The notes: generated from the letters alone by a model not told the origin. Counted from the stretch's first letter, positions 47,775 to 56,433 are shown. The stretch is DNA of 56,433 nt from Arthrobacter rhombi (GCF_900163545.1 NZ_FUHW01000009.1:1-56433); one strand, 5' to 3'. Numbers and translations: made by a program.

Positions 47775-49463
47775 CTATCGACCGGCTTTCTGGTGCTCCA
47801 GCCCCGCCTTGATCAGGCCGGCGAACAGCGGGTGCGGCCTGGTGGGACGCGAGCTGAGCTCCGGATGGGCCTGCGTGGAGACGTAGTACGGGTGCTGGTC
47901 TGCCGGGAGTTCAACGAATTCAACCAGCTCGCCATCCGGGGAAGTTCCAGAGAAGACCAATCCGGCGTCCTCCAGCTGCTTGCGGTAGCTGTTGTTGACC
48001 TCGTAGCGGTGACGGTGGCGTTCGGCGACCTCAGTGGTTCCGTAGGTCGCAGCCACGACCGTTCCTTCGCCCAAGATCGCGTCGTAGAGACCCAGACGCA
48101 TCGTGCCGCCCAGATCGCCCTTGCCATCGACGATATGCTGCTGCTCGGCCATCGTGGCGATGACCGGATGAACGGAGTCGGGTTCGAATTCGGTCGATGA
48201 GGCTTCAGCCAGACCGGCGACGTTTCGGGCGTATTCGATGACCATTGACTGCAAGCCCAAGCAGAGGCCCAAGGTCGGCATCGCGTTCTCACGGGCGAAC
48301 TTCAGCGCGCCGAGCTTGCCGTCGAGGCCGCGGATGCCAAAGCCACCGGGAACGCAGATGGCGTCTACCCCGTGCAGCGCCTTTTTGGCTCCTGCGTCGG
48401 TGGCGCAATCATCCGACGGGACCCAACGAATTTTGACCCGGGCACCATTGGCGAAACCACCGGCGCGGAGCGCCTCGGTGACCGAGAGGTAGGCGTCGGG
48501 CAGTTCGATGTACTTTCCGACCAGCGCCACTTCGAGCTCGTGGTCGGGGTGGTGGACCACATGCAGCAGGCGGGTCCACTGCGTCCAATCGACATCCTTG
48601 AACTTCAGGCCCAGGGCCTGCACGATATAAGCGTCCAGCCCCTGATCATGGATCTTCACGGGGATGTCGTAGATACTCGGAGCGTCGGCGCAGTTGATGA
48701 CTGCCTCGGGATCGACGTCACAGGTCCGCCCGAGTTTCTCCCGCATTTCGTTCGGGATTTCGCGATCCGAACGGATCACCAAGGCGTCTGGCTGGATGCC
48801 GATGGAGCGCAATGCCGCCACAGAGTGCTGGGTCGGCTTCGTCTTTAGCTCATGGGACGGACCGATATAGGGGACCAGCGAAACGTGGACGAAGAACACA
48901 TTATTGCGACCGACGTCCTGGCGCACCTGGCGTGCTGATTCGAGGAAGGGCTGTGATTCGATGTCGCCAACGGTGCCACCAATTTCGGTGATGATCACGT
49001 CGGGTGCGTCGTCAGCCTCGGAGGGCAACCGCATGCGGCGCTTGATCTCGTCGGTGATATGCGGGATGACCTGGACAGTGTCGCCTAGGTAGTCGCCACG
49101 ACGTTCTTTTTCGATGACCCGCGAGTAAACCTGACCGGTGGTTACATTGGCCGAACCGTCGAGGTTCTCATCCAGAAAGCGTTCGTAGTGGCCGATATCG
49201 AGGTCCGTCTCGGAACCGTCGTCGGTCACGAAGACCTCGCCGTGCTGGAAGGGGTTCATCGTGCCGGGATCCACATTCAGATATGGATCCAGTTTCTGCA
49301 TGGTCACCGTGAGGCCACGTGCCCGCAGAAGGTGACCGAGGCTTGAAGCCGTCAGCCCCTTTCCGAGGGACGACGCCACACCACCGGTGACAAAAATCTG
49401 CTTGGTAGTTTCGGACCGGGACTTGGAAAATGTTCGCTGCACCACGGGGTTCGAGCCTATCAT
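47775..49463 (-). CDS. pyrG: CTP synthase
   Basis: The 562-residue enzyme makes CTP from UTP, ATP and glutamine. The amidoligase domain has [17 protein letters not shown] near residue 20 and the [22 protein letters not shown] block. The glutaminase domain has the nucleophile Cys in TLGLCLGLQ and catalytic His/Glu near the C-terminus ([14 protein letters not shown]). The C-terminal end is basic. The start is ATG, with GTG codons at 49445 and 49442 as alternatives. It follows recN, with a gap of about 60 bases. Confidence 0.97.
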   Translation of the reverse strand: MIGSNPVVQRTFSKSRSETTKQIFVTGGVASSLGKGLTASSLGHLLRARGLTVTMQKLDPYLNVDPGTMNPFQHGEVFVTDDGSETDLDIGHYERFLDENLDGSANVTTGQVYSRVIEKERRGDYLGDTVQVIPHITDEIKRRMRLPSEADDAPDVIITEIGGTVGDIESQPFLESARQVRQDVGRNNVFFVHVSLVPYIGPSHELKTKPTQHSVAALRSIGIQPDALVIRSDREIPNEMREKLGRTCDVDPEAVINCADAPSIYDIPVKIHDQGLDAYIVQALGLKFKDVDWTQWTRLLHVVHHPDHELEVALVGKYIELPDAYLSVTEALRAGGFANGARVKIRWVPSDDCATDAGAKKALHGVDAICVPGGFGIRGLDGKLGALKFARENAMPTLGLCLGLQSMVIEYARNVAGLAEASSTEFEPDSVHPVIATMAEQQHIVDGKGDLGGTMRLGLYDAILGEGTVVAATYGTTEVAERHRHRYEVNNSYRKQLEDAGLVFSGTSPDGELVEFVELPADQHPYYVSTQAHPELSSRPTRPHPLFAGLIKAGLEHQKAGR

Positions 49464-49526
49464 CTATTTGCTGGACGGGTTGTCGTCAATCTACCTCCCG
49501 GACGCCGTCGTTGGCATCCGAAAAAG

Positions 49527-51266
49527 CTATGTCACGAAGCTCGAAACGGCCTGACGAGCGCTTTCGAGCAGTTCCTCCGCATGCGCCTGCGCCGTGTCGG
49601 AGTCTTCCGCTCCGGCCAGCATGCGTGCCAACTCACGCACACGATCGCCCTCTTCGAGCCGGACGACGTCGCTGGCGGTGAAACCCGCGCCCTCCTGTGC
49701 TTGAGCATCGGAGTTCTTGATCACCCGGATATGTCTTTGGGCATAGGCAGCAACCTGCGGCAGGTGGGTCACCACGATCACCTGAACATGACGGGCCAGC
49801 ATGGCCAGCCGTTTTCCGATCTCGACGGCTGCCTTGCCACCGACTCCGGAATCGACCTCATCGAAGACGAACGTCGGCACCGGATCGGTTTCGGCCAACA
49901 CGACCTCGATGGCCAGCATGACACGCGAGAGTTCGCCCCCGGAGGCACCCTTGCCGAGGGGACGAGGAGCACTGCCCGCATGGGGTTGCAGCAACATGGA
50001 GATGTTGTCGGCCCCATGCCTGACCGGTTCCTCGGCGTCGGTGACTTCCACGACGAATTGGGCGTCGGGCATCGCCAGGGCTGCCAACTCGGCGCTGACG
50101 CGTTCGGAGAGTCGCTGCGCCGCGGCACGACGAAGAGCACTAAGGGCCGCGGCCTGCTCTGTCAGCCGCCCCTGCAGGCCCTCCAGTTGGCTCTGGAGGG
50201 CCTCAACCCTTCCAGTGTCGTCCTGCAGGTCCATATGCCGCCTGCGCGCAGTCTCGGACCAGCTGATGACTTCGTCGACGGTCGGGGCATATTTACGGAT
50301 CAGTTGGTTCAGGGCCGAACGACGTTCCTCGACCTCGGCCAGCCGCCCGGGGCCGTCTCCGTCGAGTGCCGCGAGATAGCTACCGAGTTCCATGGTCACG
50401 TCGGCAACGAGGATGCCGATCTCTTGGACCCGGCTGCCGAGCACCCGCAATTCCGGATCATCATCGGCGACGAGTTCGAGGGACCGGCGGGCAACGTCGA
50501 CCAAACCGACGGCGTTGGGATCCTCACTGAACTCATCTCCGCTGAGCGCCGCATGGGCTGTGACGGCAGCGGACCGGAGTCCTTCGACGTTTCCCAGTTT
50601 CTGGGCTTCGGCTTTGAGGTCTTCGTCTTCGCCCGGCCGCGGGTCGACGGCATCGATTTCCTCCAGCGCCAGTTGTAGGGATTCTGCCTCACGGGCCCGT
50701 TCGCGGGACGCGGAGGTGATCTCTTCCAGCTCCATCCAGACGGCCTTCCAGCCGTCAAAGGTCTCTTGGTAGTCGGAACGTGCCGTGGCCAGCTCCGGCC
50801 CCCCGAACTTGTCGAGGGATTCCCGTTGGGCCACCGCGCTGCGCAGGCGCAGTTGGTCGCTTTGTCCGTGCACTGCTACCAAGTGGGATCCGAGTTCCGA
50901 GAGCAATCCCACCGGAGCTGAGGTGCCCCCGACGGCGGCCTTGCTCCGACCTTCGGCGCTGAGGATCCGCGCCAGGATCAACTCAGAATCCCCATCGTGT
51001 TCTTCCACCAGGGCACCGCTATCTTCGGCGCGGGCGACGGCGGGACTACCTGACGGCAAACGCAATGTGGCTTCGGCGACGGCTTGCTTGGCTCCGTGAC
51101 GGACCGCCCCAGCATCGGCACGATTGCCGAGCAGGAGTCCCAAGGCAGTAACAACCATGGTTTTACCGGCACCGGTCTCACCGGTCACGACCGTGAAGCC
51201 CGGGTCCAGCTCCAAGGTGGCCCGGGTGATGACGCCGAGGTCGGAGATACGGATCTCCTCGATCAT
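49527..51266 (-). CDS. recN: DNA repair protein RecN
   Basis: This SMC-like protein acts in repair of double-strand breaks. The product is 579 residues from the ATG at 51266, which has GGAG upstream and overlaps the nadK stop (ATGA); the longer frame to 51392 is not supported. It has Walker A GETGAGKT (residues 29-36), a long helical central region (about 140-430, coiled-coil) and a C-terminal signature/Walker B with LGKGASGGELSRVMLAIE and TFVFDEVDSGVGG. It is linked to nadK and tlyA, the widespread tlyA-nadK-recN order. Confidence 0.95.
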   Translation of the reverse strand: MIEEIRISDLGVITRATLELDPGFTVVTGETGAGKTMVVTALGLLLGNRADAGAVRHGAKQAVAEATLRLPSGSPAVARAEDSGALVEEHDGDSELILARILSAEGRSKAAVGGTSAPVGLLSELGSHLVAVHGQSDQLRLRSAVAQRESLDKFGGPELATARSDYQETFDGWKAVWMELEEITSASRERAREAESLQLALEEIDAVDPRPGEDEDLKAEAQKLGNVEGLRSAAVTAHAALSGDEFSEDPNAVGLVDVARRSLELVADDDPELRVLGSRVQEIGILVADVTMELGSYLAALDGDGPGRLAEVEERRSALNQLIRKYAPTVDEVISWSETARRRHMDLQDDTGRVEALQSQLEGLQGRLTEQAAALSALRRAAAQRLSERVSAELAALAMPDAQFVVEVTDAEEPVRHGADNISMLLQPHAGSAPRPLGKGASGGELSRVMLAIEVVLAETDPVPTFVFDEVDSGVGGKAAVEIGKRLAMLARHVQVIVVTHLPQVAAYAQRHIRVIKNSDAQAQEGAGFTASDVVRLEEGDRVRELARMLAGAEDSDTAQAHAEELLESARQAVSSFVT

Positions 51267-52273
51267 GGGTGCTGCTCCGAGTCTGGACGCGGCTGGTAGT
51301 GGCGGGGCTCGACAACTTGGAGGGGCGAGGTCACCACCGGCAGCGCGGAGGTGGCTGTATCTCGGTGCGCATCGGCCACAGGACCACGCCAACCACTGGT
51401 CGGCAGTTCAAATTTACGCACCAGACGTTCGCTGAACGGCGTGCGGTTCACGCGGGCCAAACGCACCGGTTTAGAAGAACGGGTGACCTCAACTCGAGAC
51501 CCTGGCGGAAGGTCCAGTGTCCGGCGGCCATCGCACCACAGCACGCCCTGGGCATCTGTACGTGTCAGCATTTCGATGGCCATGGTCGACGTCGGTGCGA
51601 CGACCAATGGTTTGGCGAATAAGGCATGAGCGGAAATCGGCACCAAGATCAACGCTTCGACCCCTGGCCACACCACCGGACCACCGGCAGAGAAGGCATA
51701 GGCAGTCGACCCGGTAGGGGTGGCCATGACCATGCCGTCACAGCCGAAAGTGCTGATGGGTCGGCCATCGACCTCCATAACGACTTCGATCATCCGTTCG
51801 CGGTTGGCCTTTTCCACGGCGGCCTCATTCAACGCCCAGGTGTGGGCAATCCGCCGGTTTCCGAGCCAGACCTGCACGTCAATGGCCATGCGTTCTTCGA
51901 CAACGTAATGACGGTTCACGACCCAGTCCACGGTTTGGCGTAGATCTGCTCGCTCACTTTCAGCAAGGAATCCAACATGACCCAGGTTGACGCCCAGAAG
52001 TGGGACCGCAGACTCGCGCACCATTTCGGCGGCACGCAACACGGTGCCGTCACCGCCGAGGACCATGCCGAGGTCGATATCGCTCAGTGAGACGTCTTCG
52101 TCAAGGACCTCCACTTCGAGGCTTTTGCCGTCGGGGGCATTGCGCACGTTCCGGAGTTCTTCGCGGCGCATCACGGGAACGAGCCCGGAGTCGCGCAGTC
52201 GAAGACAGGTATCCAACGCCGCCCGGAGGGCGTCTTCCCTCCCGGTGTGCGCCAGGACGAGTATTCGTCTCAT
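51263..52273 (-). CDS. nadK: NAD kinase
   Basis: The 336-residue enzyme makes NADP from NAD and ATP or polyphosphate. It has the GGDGTVLRAAE motif (near 74), the GVNLGHVGFL block, the conserved MVMATPTGSTAYAFSAGGP region and a C-terminal extension of about 40 residues that is not conserved. It starts after a 96-base gap from tlyA and overlaps recN by four bases. Confidence 0.96.
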   Translation of the reverse strand: MRRILVLAHTGREDALRAALDTCLRLRDSGLVPVMRREELRNVRNAPDGKSLEVEVLDEDVSLSDIDLGMVLGGDGTVLRAAEMVRESAVPLLGVNLGHVGFLAESERADLRQTVDWVVNRHYVVEERMAIDVQVWLGNRRIAHTWALNEAAVEKANRERMIEVVMEVDGRPISTFGCDGMVMATPTGSTAYAFSAGGPVVWPGVEALILVPISAHALFAKPLVVAPTSTMAIEMLTRTDAQGVLWCDGRRTLDLPPGSRVEVTRSSKPVRLARVNRTPFSERLVRKFELPTSGWRGPVADAHRDTATSALPVVTSPLQVVEPRHYQPRPDSEQHP

Positions 52274-52369
52274 GCGTTCCTTCCCTTATGTGAACCTACT
52301 TCACGGTAGACGAAGGCGTAATGGTCTCCGGTTCCTGACACGGAGGGGTCCGTCCGAAACGGGTTCCCT

Positions 52370-53167
52370 TCAAGAGTAGTCAACTTCTGGCAGTCTCGGG
52401 GATTCCGTGTCCAGTTGTGGGTAGGCTTCGGTGGCCGCGGAGCGAAGCCGGAGGAAGAACTCCACATTTCCATCCTGTCCGGGCAGTGGGCTTCGGGCCA
52501 ACCCGGTCAGAGTGAGTCCGGATTCCCGGGCGGCTTGCACCACCCCTGCGACAGACCGTCGTCGAAGTTCGGTGCTTGTGACGACGCCGGTCCGCCCGAG
52601 GTTATCTCGCCCCACCTCGAACTGGGGTTTAACCATCAAGACCAGTTCCCCGCCAGGACGGGTCACACCAGCCAGGGGCCCCACGACCAGACGCAAGGAA
52701 ATGAAGGAGAGGTCAGCGACGACCAGGTCGACGGGGCCACCGATCATTTCACTGGTGACTGCACGGATATTCATTCCTTCATGCACGTCGACACGCGGGT
52801 CATCGCGGATCTCCCGGACCAATTGGTCATGCCCGACGTCGACGGAGATCACTCGGCTAGCTCCACGCCGCAAGAGAACCTCTGTAAATCCACCGGTGGA
52901 GGCTCCTGCGTCTAGACAACGACGACCCTCCACGACGACGTCAGTAAAGGCCCCCAGCGCGCCAGCGAGTTTATGTCCGGCCCGGCTGACGTATTCCTCC
53001 CCTTCCGCATCACCCACGGACAGGTGTTGGGACTCCGTCACGTGCTTCGCTGCCCGTGTCACCAAGTGGCCATCAATGCTGACGCGCGAATCGGCAATGA
53101 GCTGAGCCGCATGGGTCCGCGAACGAGCCATGCCGCGGGCAACGAGTTCTTGGTCGAGTCGGCTCAT
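52370..53167 (-). CDS. tlyA: TlyA, rRNA 2'-O-methyltransferase/hemolysin family
   Basis: The 265-residue protein has an N-terminal S4 RNA-binding domain (SRLDQELVARGMARSRTHAAQLIADSRVSIDG) followed by an FtsJ-like methyltransferase domain with RRCLDAGASTGGFTEVLLRRGA (SAM binding) and the catalytic Lys/Asp in LVLMVKPQFE. TlyA methylates 16S and 23S rRNA, and its loss gives capreomycin resistance in mycobacteria. Its ATG overlaps the stop of the small gene upstream. Confidence 0.94.
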   Translation of the reverse strand: MSRLDQELVARGMARSRTHAAQLIADSRVSIDGHLVTRAAKHVTESQHLSVGDAEGEEYVSRAGHKLAGALGAFTDVVVEGRRCLDAGASTGGFTEVLLRRGASRVISVDVGHDQLVREIRDDPRVDVHEGMNIRAVTSEMIGGPVDLVVADLSFISLRLVVGPLAGVTRPGGELVLMVKPQFEVGRDNLGRTGVVTSTELRRRSVAGVVQAARESGLTLTGLARSPLPGQDGNVEFFLRLRSAATEAYPQLDTESPRLPEVDYS

Positions 53168-53340
53168 GCTTGGGCAGGATCCTCATCGAGCGTACGTTGC
53201 AAGGCTTCATGCACGGCAGAAAATACTGCCTGGTGTTCTTCAACAGGCAGCCCCTCCAGGACATCCAGGACTTCGAGCTCTTCGTCGACGACAGGATCAC
53301 CAGTAGTCCCGGCGTGATGTTCGTCCTTGGGGTTATCCAC
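53164..53340 (-). CDS. 58-residue acidic protein between tlyA and the HAD gene
   Basis: A 58-residue frame starts at a GTG at 53340 with GGAGG six bases upstream and ends in a TGA that overlaps the tlyA ATG (ATGA). It begins MDNPKDEHH and carries a VLDVLEGLPVEEHQAVF helix near the middle, then an acidic end. In M. tuberculosis a gene of the same size (Rv1693) sits at this place, and the family is widespread in actinobacteria with no known function. Conserved position, ribosome site and coupling make it a credible gene; length is below most gene-finder cut-offs. Confidence 0.8.
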   Translation of the reverse strand: MDNPKDEHHAGTTGDPVVDEELEVLDVLEGLPVEEHQAVFSAVHEALQRTLDEDPAQA

Positions 53341-53389
53341 GATGGTCCTCCTCGTCTACGGGGCAGCGATTACGACGCCGAACGGTGCC

Positions 53390-54364
53390 TTATGAACTGA
53401 AACTGATTTCCGGTGTTGTGCGCTCGGTTGAATGCGGATTCGCGTACCACCACGCGCAGCAGGCTGCACGCCAACTGTTGAGGTCCTCCCGCGAACCGGT
53501 CACGGTAATCTTCCCGTTCTCCACGCCGGCACGCGCTTGCCCGCAAACGATCTGCTTTCCGGTGGCCTGCACAATCGGATAGTCCGCATACAGTTCGGCA
53601 AGGGTCCCCAAGAGATACCGCGGACGCTGATCGGTCGGAGCACCAAGGATGGACTCGGGATCATCTACCCCGGTGAGTACAACAGCGGTCGCGAAACCAG
53701 CACGGTTCCCGCCGAGGATATCGGTGTCCAGACGGTCACCCACCACCAATGGTTTCGCAGCCTCGAGTTGCTCTGCGGCGACATGGAAAAGCAATGGCTC
53801 GGGTTTGCCGGCAACAACGGGTTTCACTGATGTTGCCGACGACACAGCCCGGACCAGCGAGCCGTTGCCGGGGGCCATTCCACGAGCTCGTGGAATGGTC
53901 ATGTCGGTGTTGGTGACCACCCACAACGCCCCGGCATTCAGTGCATGAGCTGCTTCAGCCAGATCGCACCAGTTCACCTCGGGGTCGAACCCCTGAATGA
54001 CTGCGACCGGCGACTCGTCAGCGGACTCTGCCAGCGCAAAGCCGCGTGAGACGACGCAATCACGTAAGTACGCGCTACCCACCACCAGGACTTTGCTCTG
54101 CGCCGGGATGCGTTCCGCCAACAAGTCAGCGCCGGCATCAGCCGAACCAAAGACCGTGCTGGCCTCCGCCGGGGCGCCAAGTTTGCGAAGATGCCGCGCA
54201 ACCACTTCCGGGGACCTTGAGGCATTGTTGGTGATGTAGGCCAGCTCGACCCCGACACCAGCCAATCGCCCCAGCGCTTCGGGGGCTCCCTCAATGGCAT
54301 TCGGACCGGTATAGACGACACCGTCGAGATCTGAAAGGACGGCGTCGAAAGCGGAAATCAACAT
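53390..54364 (-). CDS. HAD-IIA family phosphatase (NagD/glycerol-3-phosphate phosphatase-like)
   Basis: The 324-residue protein has the HAD motif I in AVLSDLDGVVYTG (nucleophile Asp near 12), the motif II Thr/Ser in YITNNASRSPE, motif III Lys in VVAGKPEP, and motif IV VVGDRLDTDILGG. The cap and order match the NagD group; Rv1692 at the same place is reported as a glycerol-3-phosphate phosphatase. The C-terminal 50 residues are not conserved. It lies 49 bases upstream of the 58-residue gene. Confidence 0.9.
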   Translation of the reverse strand: MLISAFDAVLSDLDGVVYTGPNAIEGAPEALGRLAGVGVELAYITNNASRSPEVVARHLRKLGAPAEASTVFGSADAGADLLAERIPAQSKVLVVGSAYLRDCVVSRGFALAESADESPVAVIQGFDPEVNWCDLAEAAHALNAGALWVVTNTDMTIPRARGMAPGNGSLVRAVSSATSVKPVVAGKPEPLLFHVAAEQLEAAKPLVVGDRLDTDILGGNRAGFATAVVLTGVDDPESILGAPTDQRPRYLLGTLAELYADYPIVQATGKQIVCGQARAGVENGKITVTGSREDLNSWRAACCAWWYANPHSTERTTPEISFSS

Positions 54365-54379
54365 AGCGAGCTGAATATC

Positions 54380-55327
54380 CTACTGGTCGGTTTCGGGCGC
54401 GTGGGAGGACGGTTCTCCGTCGGAATCGGTCTGACCCGGCTCCTCAAAGCTGCCACTCGTCTCGACATTTTCCGTGCCTCGGAACTCTGCGGTGCTCGAG
54501 CTTTCAGATTCCGATGTAGAGCCAGCCGTCTCGCCCGAAGCCGCACCCCCAGAACGCTCATCCGGCGTCGTGCCAGCATCATTGACAATGTCTCGTGCGC
54601 GCGGCTTGTCGTCCTCTGCGGAGTCATCGTCATCGCCCAGGTCCATGATGTCCGGATCTTGGAATTCTCCGACTCCGAGGGCCCGTTCAGCCAACGTAAT
54701 CTGGCGACGCCACAGTTCGGCCTCACCCTTCTTGCCTACGGCTTCCAGTGCAAGGGCATAAGCCTCAAACAGACGCGGGCTGAAAGAGAAGGCCCGGTTG
54801 ATGTCGAGCTGAGGAATCTGCAGTTCGTTCAAGGCAGCCTCATGGTTGCCCAGATCCGCTTGTGCTCCGGCGGCCACGATGGCCATCTCAACACGGCCTG
54901 GTGTATCCAACGTTGTCGCTTCTTCACTGTGCGCCGTCTCGAGCGCCTTCTCCGGCCGCCCCAGACCGCGTTCACAGTCTGCCATGACAGGAAGGTGGAT
55001 ATTGGACCCACTAATTCGACGGAACGTGCGGAACTCACGCAGAGCCTCTGCGTAGTTACCGGCAGTGTATGCGGTCAGGCCTACGGCCTCACGCACAACA
55101 GCTACACGTCCTCCCCGCCTACTCGCAGCCATGGCGTGCTCATAGGCGGTATCCGGCTCAAGGTCGATCATGCGCCCAGCCATCACCAGGTGCTTGGCAA
55201 CCCAATCAAAGTTCTTCTCATCCAGGTAACGCAGCTCGGCACGAGTGATCCGGTCCAGTTCCTTACCCGTAACGTCGGAGTCAATCTCAGGAGAGCGCGG
55301 ACGATCGGCTCGGTTGGAGACTCGCAA
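54380..55327 (-). CDS. Tetratricopeptide-repeat protein, C-terminal reading frame
   Basis: This is the 315-residue frame that remains downstream of the in-frame TAG. It begins at a TTG (with no clear ribosome site) and consists of several helical repeat pairs (AELRYLDEKNFDWVAKHLVMAGRMIDLEP, AYEHAMAASRRGGRVAVVREAVGLTAYTAGNYAEALREF and others). The last 90 residues are acidic and Ser/Glu-rich. It corresponds to Rv1691 in position, just upstream of the HAD phosphatase gene. TPR proteins bind other proteins; the partner is unknown. Translation may need internal initiation or readthrough if the stop codon is real. Confidence 0.8.
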   Translation of the reverse strand: MRVSNRADRPRSPEIDSDVTGKELDRITRAELRYLDEKNFDWVAKHLVMAGRMIDLEPDTAYEHAMAASRRGGRVAVVREAVGLTAYTAGNYAEALREFRTFRRISGSNIHLPVMADCERGLGRPEKALETAHSEEATTLDTPGRVEMAIVAAGAQADLGNHEAALNELQIPQLDINRAFSFSPRLFEAYALALEAVGKKGEAELWRRQITLAERALGVGEFQDPDIMDLGDDDDSAEDDKPRARDIVNDAGTTPDERSGGAASGETAGSTSESESSSTAEFRGTENVETSGSFEEPGQTDSDGEPSSHAPETDQ

Positions 55328-55429
55328 GTCAGCAGGATTATGCGCCGGGCGTTCTCCATCATCCAGACCAGGGAAATTACGTCGCGTATCGTCCCCGCGC
55401 TTCAGCTCACGTGGTTCAGCTGAATCCTG

Positions 55430-56056
55430 CTTATTCCTGAAGCCACCGTCAAAACGCTTTTCCTTGCCGCGGTAGCCGACATCCTTACGATCATTGCCAC
55501 CGCGGTAACCACCCTCACGACGGTCGGCTCCCCCGCGTGGGCCGCCTTCACGACGATCATTACCACCGCGGAAACCACCTTCACGACGGTCATTGCCACC
55601 GCGGTAACCACCCTCACGACGGTCGGCTCCCCCGCGCGGGCCGCCTTCACGACGGTCGCCGCCACCACGCGGACCGCCTTCACGACGGTCATTGCCACCG
55701 CGGTAACCGCCCTCAGAGCGATCGTTCCCGCCGCGGTAACCGCCCTCACGACGGTCGCCGCCACCACGCGGACCGCCTTCACGACGGTCATTGCCACCGC
55801 GGTAACCGCCCTCAGAGCGATCGTTCCCGCCGCGGTAACCGCCCTCACGACGGTCGCCGCCACCACGCGGACCGCCTTCACGACGGTCATTGCCACCGCG
55901 CTAACCGCCCTCAGAGCGATCATTACCACCGCGGAAACCACCCTCACGACGATCATTACCACCGCGGAAACCACCCTCACGATGGTCATTACCGCCGCGG
56001 AAACCACCCTCACGATGGTCATTACCGCCGCGGTAACCGCCTTCACGCCGATCGTT
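55430..56056 (-). repeat. Tandem array of 19 units of 33 bp coding for an RGG-type 11-residue repeat
   Basis: Nineteen consecutive 33-base units code for the consensus NDRREGGYRGG, with Tyr, Phe or Pro at position 8 and Asn, Gly or Ala at position 1. The edges are degenerate, ending EKRFDGGFRNK. Three successive units form a higher-order 99-base repeat with near-identical copies starting at 55681, 55780 and 55879. Arg/Gly-rich, aromatic-spaced tracts like this are often disordered and bind RNA. Because of the repeat all six frames stay open in places, giving false frames on both strands. Confidence 0.9.
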
Positions 56057-56167
56057 GGAGTCTTGGTTTCCGCGGAAACCACCTTCACGGCCTGGGCGGT
56101 CGTTGCCGCGGGCCCCCTTGGACTTGTCGTCCCGCGGGCCTCGGAAATTCTTGCGTTCGTCAGCCAC

Positions 56168-56337
56168 GGTGGCCGTTCCTCTCTGAGATCCGGCCATGCC
56201 GCATCTGGGTTCCTGCTTGGGCCCCTCGGAAGTGACCAAGGGGAAAAGTTCGTTGACTCAATCTTAGACGAATCGTCCATGAGTTCGCCGACGATGCGCA
56301 ACAGCCGGCTGCCAGAAAGTGGCATCGGCTCTTAAAG
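56168..56337. other. Intergenic region between the TPR gene and the rRNA terminator
   Basis: About 170 bases upstream of the TPR gene and downstream of the 5S rRNA. It must hold the TPR promoter. I saw no gene and could not fix promoter boxes. Confidence 0.35.
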
Positions 56338-56374
56338 AGTTGAGGCCCTCAACCTAGGGTCGAGGGCCTCAACT
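56338..56374 (-). terminator. Terminator of the rRNA operon
   Basis: Perfect 13-base-pair stem AGTTGAGGCCCTC / GAGGGCCTCAACT with an eleven-base loop, 11 bases past the 3' end of the 5S rRNA on the minus strand. Confidence 0.85.
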
Positions 56375-56385
56375 ACTTAAAATTT

Positions 56386-56433
56386 GTCCGGCGGCGACCT
56401 ACTCTCCCACACCCTCCCGAGTGCAGTACCATC
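56386..56433 (-). rRNA. rrf: 5S ribosomal RNA (3' end only)
   Basis: Reading the minus strand from the right edge gives the conserved 5S 3' third: GATGGTACTGCACTCGGGAG, then GTGTGGGAGAGTAGGTCGCC and a final GCCGGAC. About 48 bases are in the window. The rest of the operon (23S, 16S) should lie to the right. Confidence 0.93.

Larger units (their letters stand above)
54380..56167 (-). pseudogene. Full-length TPR gene with RGG-type repeat N-terminus, interrupted by an in-frame TAG
   Basis: Read as one frame, the gene starts at a GTG at 56167 (ADERKNFRGPRDD; AGAGG about ten bases upstream; an ATG at 56197 is an alternative). It runs through 19 Arg/Gly-rich 11-residue repeats and joins the TPR part in the same frame. 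Codon 89 is TAG (55901-55903), where the two best-matching repeats have TAC (Tyr). This single C-to-G change splits an 88-residue peptide from the rest. It could be a real mutation, a tolerated stop or a sequence error in a repetitive tract. No other stop lies between 56167 and 54382 in this frame. Confidence 0.75.

Noticed and set aside
55430..56056. Possible CRISPR array
   Set aside because: Units are contiguous and vary as codons do; there are no unique spacers between repeats.
55537..56235. His-rich 232-residue plus-strand frame and the 307-residue frame at 55402-56325
   Set aside because: Both are produced by the 33-bp repeats read in other frames. The Arg/Gly frame joins the TPR protein in frame and is the coding one.

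Overview
The window is a GC-rich actinobacterial chromosome segment, most likely from the order Micrococcales and probably the family Micrococcaceae. The evidence is a mycothione reductase, a WhiB1-type iron-sulfur regulator, a PknL-type PASTA kinase next to a class II DAHP synthase, a GarA/FtsR/DUF151/ResR operon, and many GTG or TTG starts. Gene order repeatedly matches blocks remembered from Mycobacterium tuberculosis (pknL-aroG-plsC-fadD; Rv1691-Rv1713; Rv1827-Rv1830). These comparisons are from memory, not from a search. Apart from the left part, nearly everything is core genome: there is no insertion sequence, prophage or CRISPR array.

Region 1 (1-2.2 kb) holds the 5' end of a 3-oxoacid CoA-transferase subunit A, a 3-hydroxybutyrate dehydrogenase (ketone-body use) and prfB. 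Region 2 (2.25-7.0 kb) is a compact Tad/Flp pilus operon (tadA, tadB, tadC, a Flp-like pilin and three TadE/TadG-like pseudopilins) with no tadZ or prepilin peptidase. Divergent from it is a 1274-residue FHA/FtsK protein built like a type VII secretion EccC ATPase, but with no WXG100 gene in view (7.2-11.0 kb).

Region 3 (11-24 kb) holds a membrane protein, whiB1, a PASTA kinase, class II aroG, a PlsC acyltransferase, an esterase, a small membrane protein, a ROK glucokinase, a long-chain acyl-CoA ligase, mycothione reductase and an EspI-like MinD ATPase. Region 4 (24-31.6 kb) holds pyruvate carboxylase, a ParA-like ATPase, the garA-ftsR-DUF151-resR signalling and cell-division operon, and a tRNA-Pro(GGG).

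Region 5 (31.7-38.6 kb) is the leftward operon parA-scpA-scpB-rluB-tyrA-cmk-der, combining chromosome segregation, ribosome maturation and nucleotide/aromatic biosynthesis. Region 6 (38.7-45.1 kb) is a propionate/2-methylcitrate island: prpE diverges from a GntR regulator followed by prpD, prpB and prpC, with a repeated TGTATACA palindrome in the control region. It appears inserted into the otherwise conserved parA...xerD block. Region 7 (45.5-54.4 kb) is a leftward block: HAD phosphatase, a 58-residue acidic protein, tlyA, nadK, recN, pyrG, a NUDIX gene, xerD and a second NUDIX gene.

The right edge has a TPR protein gene whose N-terminal half is nineteen 11-residue (33-bp) Arg/Gly-rich repeats, with one repeat carrying an in-frame TAG. 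Beyond it lie a terminator and the 3' end of a 5S rRNA, so an rRNA operon continues past the window. The most unusual items are the repeat-borne nonsense codon, the orphan FHA/EccC-like ATPase diverging from the minimal Tad locus, and the five ATEAI-like threonine motifs in the juxtamembrane region of the kinase.
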